Positions 31,906 through 37,070 of a stretch of DNA of 37,070 bases are shown here, one piece after another. The stretch lies in the NCBI GenBank assembly GCA_028281325.1, contig JANQKC010000019.1, forward strand, positions 1-37,070. Direction: 5' to 3'. The stretch comes from Alphaproteobacteria bacterium. GTDB lineage: Bacteria > Pseudomonadota > Alphaproteobacteria > UBA8366. The stretch's first letter is position 1; each line of letters starts with the position of its first letter. A model generated the notes under the pieces. It did no database searches. It was not told the origin of the DNA and worked only from the letters and a program-made list of their open reading frames with translations. The position numbers and the translations under genes were made by a program.

Positions 31906-33081
31906 TCAGCCGCCGATCACGCCCCGATCAGCGAAAGCCGCAATCTCCGACCCGCCATACCCATGGGCGCTCATGATTTCACGCGTGTGCTCGCCGATAC
32001 CCGGCGCCAGGGCAAGCGGCGCACCGTCCGCCAGCGCCTGTAACCCCGGCACATTCGGCACCGGGATACGCCCCATGCCGGGATGATCGAGCCACGAAAT
32101 CAACCCGGTCGCTTCGACCTGCGGGTGTTCGAGGAAGTCGGCGAACTCGTTGACCCTCTCGTGCATGATGCGCGCCTCGGCGAGACCGGCGCAGAGCGCC
32201 TCGGTATCGATCTTGCCGCAAGCCTCGTTCAGCAACGGCATCAAGTCGGCTTCGTTCTCGATCCGCGCCGCATTGGTGACGAACCGTGGATCTTTGGCCA
32301 AGGCCGGTTCGCCGATAATCTCGCACAGCGCGGGAAATTCCACTTCTTTGAAGACCAGAATGATGACCCAGCCGTCACGCGTCGGAAAAACGGCCGATGG
32401 AACGCGACCGGGCACCATCTTGCCGCCCTCCATGTAGTTCAACAGCATCCGGATGGACTGAAAACACCCGGCGGCTTGCATCAGGCTTGCCTGTATGTAC
32501 CGGCCCTCGCGCGCGTCGCGCCGGGCATAGAGCGAAACCGCGACCGCCTGGAAGGCATAGAGGGCCGTCGCCATATCACAGACGATCACGCCGAACCGCT
32601 GCGGCACTCCGGTCGGCCCCTTGTTCACCGACATCAGGCCGGTGAAGGCCTGCAGCACCGGGTCCATCGCCGGCCGGTCGCGCATAGGGCCATCCTGTCC
32701 GAAGCCGGAGATCGAAAGGTACAGGATGTCCGGGTTGGCCTCGGAAACCGCCTCGTAACTGACGCCCAACCGCGCCGCAACGCCGGGCCGGAACCCTTCG
32801 ATAAACAAGTCCGCGTCCCGCAACAGGCGATAGACGATGTCCTTGCCGCCCTGCGTCTTCATGTCGAGCGCGATGCTGCGCTTCCCGAGATTCGATGGCA
32901 CGGAGTAGGCGGAATGGCCGTCATAGCTCCGCGAGATACGGCGACCCCAATCGCCCTCATGCGGTTCCACCTTGATGACATCCGCGCCGTACTGCGCCAT
33001 CAGCATGCCGGTATACGGCCCGGCGACCCCCTGACTGAGGTCGACCACTTTCAGACCCTTATACGGGGCGTCGTAACCCAT
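31906..33081 (-). CDS. Family III CoA-transferase (CaiB/BaiF type)
   Basis: A 391-residue CoA-transferase moving CoA between carboxylic acids through an aspartyl-CoA anhydride. The start at 33081 has GAGGAG upstream; the frame stays open earlier but without support. Landmarks are GLKVVDLSQGVAGPYTGMLM, GADVIKVEPHEGDWGR, LDMKTQGGKDIVYRLL (nucleotide-loop region), FRPGVAARLGVSYE, and RPAMDPVLQAFTGLM, which carries the catalytic Asp. It diverges from the acyl-CoA dehydrogenases, so it probably activates an acid that they then desaturate. The donor and acceptor are unknown. The family has formyl-, carnitine-, succinyl- and benzylsuccinate-type members. Confidence 0.92.
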   Translation of the reverse strand: MGYDAPYKGLKVVDLSQGVAGPYTGMLMAQYGADVIKVEPHEGDWGRRISRSYDGHSAYSVPSNLGKRSIALDMKTQGGKDIVYRLLRDADLFIEGFRPGVAARLGVSYEAVSEANPDILYLSISGFGQDGPMRDRPAMDPVLQAFTGLMSVNKGPTGVPQRFGVIVCDMATALYAFQAVAVSLYARRDAREGRYIQASLMQAAGCFQSIRMLLNYMEGGKMVPGRVPSAVFPTRDGWVIILVFKEVEFPALCEIIGEPALAKDPRFVTNAARIENEADLMPLLNEACGKIDTEALCAGLAEARIMHERVNEFADFLEHPQVEATGLISWLDHPGMGRIPVPNVPGLQALADGAPLALAPGIGEHTREIMSAHGYGGSEIAAFADRGVIGG

Positions 33082-33273
33082 CGGCGTCTCCTCGTTCGGC
33101 GTGTTTCTTCGGCGGGTTCTGCACGATGCCCGACTGTCTGTTAGAGTGTTCCCGCAACTTGGAACATGATCGGAAAGACGGCAAGCCACCGTCAAACTTT
33201 AACCGAACAACGAAGAGCCACCGTTCGGTTTGAGGCGAACAGCGGAAAACCGTCGTTTTTCAGGAGAGAAAAC

Positions 33274-34470
33274 GTGGATTTGAATTTCTCGGAACAGGAC
33301 CGGGCCTTCCAACAGGAGGTTCGGGATTTCATCCCCGGCGGCCTTCCGGCCGATATCCAGGAGAAGATGAAGAAGGGGCTGAAGATGCGGCGCGAGGACT
33401 ATGTCCGCTGGATGCGGATCCTCGCCGGCAAGGGGTGGCTGGTCCCGGAATGGCCGGAGGAATATGGCGGCTCCCCGCTGACGCCGGTCCAACGCTATAT
33501 CCTGACCGAGGAATTGACGCGCGCCTACGCCCCGCTGCTGATCAATCAGGGCGTCCGCATGGTCGGGCCGGTTCTCTACACCTTCGGGACGCAAGAGCAG
33601 CAGAAAAAATACCTGCCGCGGATCATCAACAGCGACGACATCTGGTGTCAGGGGTATTCGGAACCCGGATCGGGATCGGACCTCGCGTCCCTCCAAACCC
33701 GGGCGGTCCGCGACGGCGACCATTACATCGTGAACGGCACCAAGACCTGGACGTCGCATGCGCATTTCGCCGACCGCATGTTCTGCCTCTGCCGCACCGA
33801 TCCGGACGTGAAGTTCCAGGAAGGCATCTCCTTCCTGCTGATCGACATGGACCAGCCGGGGGTCGAGGTGAAGCCGATCATCATGATGGAAGGCACCCAT
33901 CACGTGAACACGGTTTACCTGACCGACGTGAAGGTCCCGGTCGAAGATTTGGTCGGCGAGGAGAACAAAGGCTGGACCTACGCCAAGTTCCTGCTGAGCC
34001 ACGAGCGGATCGGCATCGCCAAGATCGGCTATTCGAAAGCGCAACTCGGCAAACTGAAAGAGATCGCGGCGATGCAGCCGTCCGGCGGCGGCCGCCTGAT
34101 CGACGACATGGATTTCGCCGCCAAGATCGCGCAGTTGGAAATCGACCTGGACTCGCTGCAGCATACGGAATTGCGCGCGGTCATGGCGACGGCGCGCGGC
34201 GACGCGCCCGGCCCGGAGGCCAGCGTGCTGAAGATCAAGGGAACCGAGGTCGCGCAGTCGATCTCCAACCTGCTGATGCAGGCGGTCGACTATTACAGCG
34301 CGCCCTTCATCCCCGAAGCGATGGAGGCCGGCTGGAACGAAACGCCGGTCGGCCCCGACTACGCGGCAACCCTGGGCGCGAATTACTTCTCGACCCGCAA
34401 GGCGTCGATCGTTGGCGGAACCAATGAAATCCAACGGAATATCATCGCGAAAGGCGTTCTTGGGATGTAG
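33274..34470 (+). CDS. Acyl-CoA dehydrogenase, large-subunit type, copy 1
   Basis: A 398-residue flavoenzyme subunit oxidising an acyl-CoA at alpha-beta; GTG start with AGGAGAGAAAAC. It matches the large subunits of two-component dehydrogenases (PimC-like): MDLNFSEQDRAFQQEVR start, WLVPEWPEEYGGSPL, SEPGSGSDLASLQTRAVRDG (FAD contact), NGTKTWTSHAHFADRMF, and GGTNEIQRNIIAKG at the end, where the Glu base of one-subunit enzymes (YEGT) is Gly. The unusual RDFIPGGLPAD replaces the RxFLxENLPAD of the next gene. It diverges from the CoA-transferase. Confidence 0.92.
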   Translation: MDLNFSEQDRAFQQEVRDFIPGGLPADIQEKMKKGLKMRREDYVRWMRILAGKGWLVPEWPEEYGGSPLTPVQRYILTEELTRAYAPLLINQGVRMVGPVLYTFGTQEQQKKYLPRIINSDDIWCQGYSEPGSGSDLASLQTRAVRDGDHYIVNGTKTWTSHAHFADRMFCLCRTDPDVKFQEGISFLLIDMDQPGVEVKPIIMMEGTHHVNTVYLTDVKVPVEDLVGEENKGWTYAKFLLSHERIGIAKIGYSKAQLGKLKEIAAMQPSGGGRLIDDMDFAAKIAQLEIDLDSLQHTELRAVMATARGDAPGPEASVLKIKGTEVAQSISNLLMQAVDYYSAPFIPEAMEAGWNETPVGPDYAATLGANYFSTRKASIVGGTNEIQRNIIAKGVLGM

Positions 34471-34527
34471 GCCGTGGGTAGGAAGATTATGCGCACTCGA
34501 CAATCTTGGATTGCGCGGCGCGATCTC

Positions 34528-34557
34528 TTGACGGCACCGCACAAGCATGGGCGATAT
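34528..34557 (+). promoter_or_regulatory. Candidate promoter for second dehydrogenase
   Basis: TTGACG (34528-34533) is followed after 18 bases by CGATAT (34552-34557), in the 152-base gap between the two dehydrogenase genes and about 65 bases before the second start. The -35 is good, the -10 is weak. It would let the second and third genes be expressed separately from the first. Confidence 0.35.
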
Positions 34558-34622
34558 AGGGGCTGTCACAGTTCAATTCCGCCCTATGGCGCGCCACCAG
34601 ACCACGCTTGAGGAGACCCCCT

Positions 34623-35819
34623 ATGGACCTCCAGTTTTCGGACACCGATCTTGAATTCCAGCAGACCGTCCGAACGTTCCTAAAGGAAAATCTGCCGGCC
34701 GATATCGGCGAGAAGGTGAAGGGCGGCCTCGCGCTCGGCAAGGACGACTATGTCCGCTGGCAGACGATCCTGTACAAGCAGGGATGGCTTGCGCCGGAGT
34801 GGCCGAAGGAACATGGCGGCACGGACTGGAGCCCCGTCCAGCGCTACATCTTCAACGAGGAGTCGGCGCGCGCCTATGCGCCACGGCTGATCGCCTTCGG
34901 GCTCAAGATGGTCGGGCCGGTGATCTACACTTTCGGCAGCGACGAGCAGAAACAGAAATACCTGCCGCGGATTCTGAACCAGGAGGATTTCTGGTGTCAG
35001 GGCTATTCGGAGCCGGGCTCCGGATCGGACCTCGCCTCGCTACAGACCCGTGCGGTGCGCGACGGCGACCATTACATCGTCAACGGCACCAAGACCTGGA
35101 CGACGATGGCGCAATACGCAGACATGATGTTCTGCCTCTGCCGCACCGACCCGGACGCGAAGTTCCAGGAAGGCATCTCCTTCCTGCTGATCGACATGCA
35201 TCAGCCGGGGATCGAGGTCAGCCCGATCCGCACCCTGGACGGCGGGCAGGAGATCAACACGGTATTCCTGACCGACGTGAAGGTACCGGTCGCGGACCGC
35301 GTGGGCGAGGAGAACAAGGGCTGGACCTACGCCAAATTCCTGCTGGGCCATGAACGGTCGGGCATCGCCCGGATCGGCGCGTCCAAGGCGCAGCTCGCCA
35401 AGCTGCTGGAAATCGCGGCGAAGGAACGCTGCGGCGACGGCCTGTTGATCGACGACGATGATTTCAAACGCGATGTCGCCCAGGTCGAGATCGACCTGCA
35501 CACGCTCGAGTATACGGAACTGCGGGCATTGATGTCGGCGGCCAAGGGCGAATCCCCGGGGCCGGAGGCGAATGTCCTGAAGATTCGCGGCACCGAATTG
35601 CAGCAACGCATCGCCCAGCTTCTAATGCAGACACTGGGCTATTACGCGATGCCTTTCGTGCCGGAGGCCAAGGAGTACGGCTACAACGAGGAACCGGTCG
35701 GTCCCGATTACGCCGCGCCGCTGGCCTCGCATTATTTCAACATCCGCAAGGCGTCGATCTACGGCGGGTCGAACGAAATTCAACGCAACATTATCGCCAA
35801 GATGGTTCTTGGCCTCTGA
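34623..35819 (+). CDS. Acyl-CoA dehydrogenase, large-subunit type, copy 2
   Basis: A 398-residue protein of exactly the same length as the preceding dehydrogenase and obviously a tandem paralogue; SEPGSGSDLASLQTRAVRDG and the following NGTKTWT block are identical. Differences cluster around the substrate pocket: TDWSPVQRYIFNEESARAYAPRLIAFG, AQYADMMF in place of HFADRMF, and TLDGGQEINTVFLTD in place of MMEGTHHVNTVYLTD. It ends YGGSNEIQRNIIAKMVLG, again without the YEGT glutamate. Its ATG is preceded by GAGGAG. A small-subunit gene follows 18 bases later, so it probably forms the heteromer with it. Confidence 0.92.
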   Translation: MDLQFSDTDLEFQQTVRTFLKENLPADIGEKVKGGLALGKDDYVRWQTILYKQGWLAPEWPKEHGGTDWSPVQRYIFNEESARAYAPRLIAFGLKMVGPVIYTFGSDEQKQKYLPRILNQEDFWCQGYSEPGSGSDLASLQTRAVRDGDHYIVNGTKTWTTMAQYADMMFCLCRTDPDAKFQEGISFLLIDMHQPGIEVSPIRTLDGGQEINTVFLTDVKVPVADRVGEENKGWTYAKFLLGHERSGIARIGASKAQLAKLLEIAAKERCGDGLLIDDDDFKRDVAQVEIDLHTLEYTELRALMSAAKGESPGPEANVLKIRGTELQQRIAQLLMQTLGYYAMPFVPEAKEYGYNEEPVGPDYAAPLASHYFNIRKASIYGGSNEIQRNIIAKMVLGL

Positions 35820-35837
35820 GGGGACGCAGGACAGACT

Positions 35838-36968
35838 ATGGATTTCTCACTCAACGAAGAACAACAACTGCTGAAAGACAGCGTCGACCGGTTCGTCCGC
35901 GAGAATTACGACCTCAGCCAACGGCGCGACCTGGTAGACAGCAAGGACGGCTTCAGCCGCGATCATTGGGCGACCATGGCCGAATTGGGCTGGCTCGGCG
36001 CGGCCCTGCCCGAGGAATACGGCGGCATCGGCGGCGGCCCCGTCGAAGCCATGGTGCTGATGGAAGGGTTCGGGCGCGGCCTCGTCGTCGAGCCGTATTA
36101 CGCGACCGCCGTGATGGGCGGAAATCTGATCCTGCAAGGCGGCAGCGACGAGCAAAAGTCGGCGCTCCTGCCCGACCTCGCCGAAGGCAAACTGATGCTC
36201 GCCTTCGGCTATGCCGAACGGCAATCGCGCTACGACCTGTTCGACGTGGAAAGCACGGCCAAGAAAAGCGGCAGCGGCTATATCCTGAACGGCCATAAGG
36301 GCGTGGTCATCCATGGCGGCACGGCGCACAAGATCATCGTCTCGGCCCGGACCGGCGGTGCTGCCCGCGACACGGACGGCATCACGCTCTTCATCGTCGA
36401 CGCCGGCGCCAACGGCGTATCGATCCGCGACTACCAGACCATCGACGGCTTGCGCGCCGCCGAAGTCGCCCTCGACAACGTCGAGGTCGGCGGCGACGCG
36501 GTGCTCGGCGCGGTCGATGGCGGCCTTGCGCTGATGAACGACGTGGCCCGCCGCAGCATGGCGGCGCTGTCAGCGGAAGCGGTCGGCATCATGGACACGA
36601 TGCAGACGCTGACCAACGACTACCTGCAGACACGCGAGCAGTTCGGCCGGCCGATCGGCAAGTTCCAGGTGCTGCAGCACCGCATGGTCGACATCCTGAT
36701 CGGCTGCGAGGAGTCACGCTCCAGCATGCTGGTCGCGACCCTGCGGCTGGACGACGAGGACGAGGCCCGGCGCGAAAAAGCCGTGTCGGCGGCCAAGGTC
36801 AAGATCGGCCAGTCCGGCAAGTTCATCGGCGAAAACGCGATCCAACTGCACGGCGGCATGGGCATGACCGACGAAATGCAGATCGGCCATTACTTCAAAC
36901 GCCTCGCCATGATCGACGTGATGTTCGGCGACCACAACTACCACCTGAAACGCTACGTGACGTTGTAG
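35838..36968 (+). CDS. Acyl-CoA dehydrogenase, small-subunit type (PimD-like)
   Basis: A 376-residue partner subunit. It begins MDFSLNEEQQLLKDSVDRFV, as in pimeloyl-CoA dehydrogenase small subunits, and has LGWLGAALPEEYGGIGGGP, QSRYDLFDVESTAKKSGSGY in the FAD region, LQTREQFGRPIGKFQVLQHR (a conserved helix), and ends GGMGMTDEMQIGHYFKRL. The region has no GGTNEIQR tail, the usual difference of small from large subunits. Ribosome site AGGAC. The three genes together suggest an alpha2beta2 dehydrogenase with two alternative large subunits. The substrate is unknown; dicarboxyl- or cyclic-acyl-CoA are known for the family. Confidence 0.91.
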   Translation: MDFSLNEEQQLLKDSVDRFVRENYDLSQRRDLVDSKDGFSRDHWATMAELGWLGAALPEEYGGIGGGPVEAMVLMEGFGRGLVVEPYYATAVMGGNLILQGGSDEQKSALLPDLAEGKLMLAFGYAERQSRYDLFDVESTAKKSGSGYILNGHKGVVIHGGTAHKIIVSARTGGAARDTDGITLFIVDAGANGVSIRDYQTIDGLRAAEVALDNVEVGGDAVLGAVDGGLALMNDVARRSMAALSAEAVGIMDTMQTLTNDYLQTREQFGRPIGKFQVLQHRMVDILIGCEESRSSMLVATLRLDDEDEARREKAVSAAKVKIGQSGKFIGENAIQLHGGMGMTDEMQIGHYFKRLAMIDVMFGDHNYHLKRYVTL

Positions 36969-36972
36969 CGCC

Positions 36973-37070
36973 TAGAGCATTCCATATTTAGGCGGAAGCA
37001 TATCCTGAGTTTTTGAGGTATTGGGCGCATTCGGATGGCCTGAAGGTTTCGAGGATGCGTTGGAGGGATG
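36973..37070 (-). mobile_element. Edge of an IS630-type insertion sequence
   Basis: The element seems to start at the TA dinucleotide 36973-36974, four bases after the dehydrogenase stop codon. IS630/Tc1-type elements insert at TA. GAGCATTCCATATTTAGGCGG would be its terminal repeat, and the last codons of a transposase follow on the minus strand. The rest of the element and its other end lie outside the window. Confidence 0.55.
36988..37068 (-). CDS. C-terminal end of an IS630-type transposase (partial)
   Basis: The minus strand reads, entering from the right edge, SLQRILETFRPSECAQYLKN followed by SGYASA and a TAA stop at 36988-36990. FxPxECxxYxxxxGY is the typical close of IS630-family (DDE) transposases. 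Only 26 residues lie inside the window, so the catalytic DDE residues cannot be checked. The frame ends 14 bases before the TA that marks the likely element end. Confidence 0.6.
   Translation of the reverse strand, partial: SLQRILETFRPSECAQYLKNSGYASA

Noticed and set aside
31734..31976. An 80-codon frame overlapping the 51-residue small gene and the CoA-transferase end
   Set aside because: The translation is rich in Ser, Arg, Asn and Pro without structure, while the other frame gives a clean helical protein with a ribosome site.
1..37070. CRISPR arrays, phage genes, rRNA, integrases, toxin-antitoxin pairs
   Set aside because: No repeat-spacer pattern, rRNA motif or phage/integrase-type protein was seen on reading the window.

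Overview
The window is GC-rich chromosomal DNA from what looks like an alphaproteobacterium. The gene content (two-subunit bacterioferritin, TRAP transport, glmU-glmS next to gph, PimC/PimD-like acyl-CoA dehydrogenases) suggests Rhodospirillales or a close marine relative. That placement is inference from gene families; no phylogeny was run. Codon use looks uniform. The only mobile DNA seen is the edge of an IS630-type element at the right end.

Left third (1-12.5 kb), mostly housekeeping. It opens with the tail of a VOC/glyoxalase-like gene, then glmU-glmS (UDP-GlcNAc synthesis) divergent from gph. Next come an alpha/beta hydrolase, a cyclic-nucleotide-binding/FHA fusion, a DUF3108 envelope protein, tRNA-Val(CAC) with a clear promoter, and a small AstE/AspA-like zinc hydrolase. 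An iron block follows on the minus strand. It has two bacterioferritin genes whose active sites are complementary (one keeps the haem methionine, the other the ferroxidase centre), then feoA-feoA-feoB-feoC.

Middle (12.6-18.7 kb). A LysR regulator diverges from a tightly packed plus-strand operon: a beta-decarboxylating dehydrogenase, methylglyoxal synthase, a second such dehydrogenase, a DUF1537/OtnK-type kinase, an OtnC-type class II aldolase and a methyltransferase. OtnK/OtnC-type pathways yield dihydroxyacetone phosphate, which is the substrate of methylglyoxal synthase. This is the best candidate in the window for an undescribed pathway.

18.8-28.7 kb. After a small orphan gene comes a TRAP transporter (dctP-dctQ-dctM) with a large intercistronic stem-loop. 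Then there is a set of amidohydrolase-type genes: two PuuE-like deacetylase-fold proteins, an Asp/Glu-racemase/maleate-isomerase-fold protein lacking both catalytic cysteines, a divergent M20 carbamoylase/allantoate-amidohydrolase-like enzyme, and a DUF3604 protein. Together they suggest use of a cyclic ureide or similar amide.

28.8-37 kb. A PAS histidine kinase without an adjacent response regulator, a prolyl-4-hydroxylase-like dioxygenase, a 51-residue protein behind an inverted repeat, then a family III CoA-transferase divergent from three acyl-CoA dehydrogenases (two tandem large-subunit paralogues and one small-subunit type). The window ends inside an IS630-type transposase that begins just after the last dehydrogenase.
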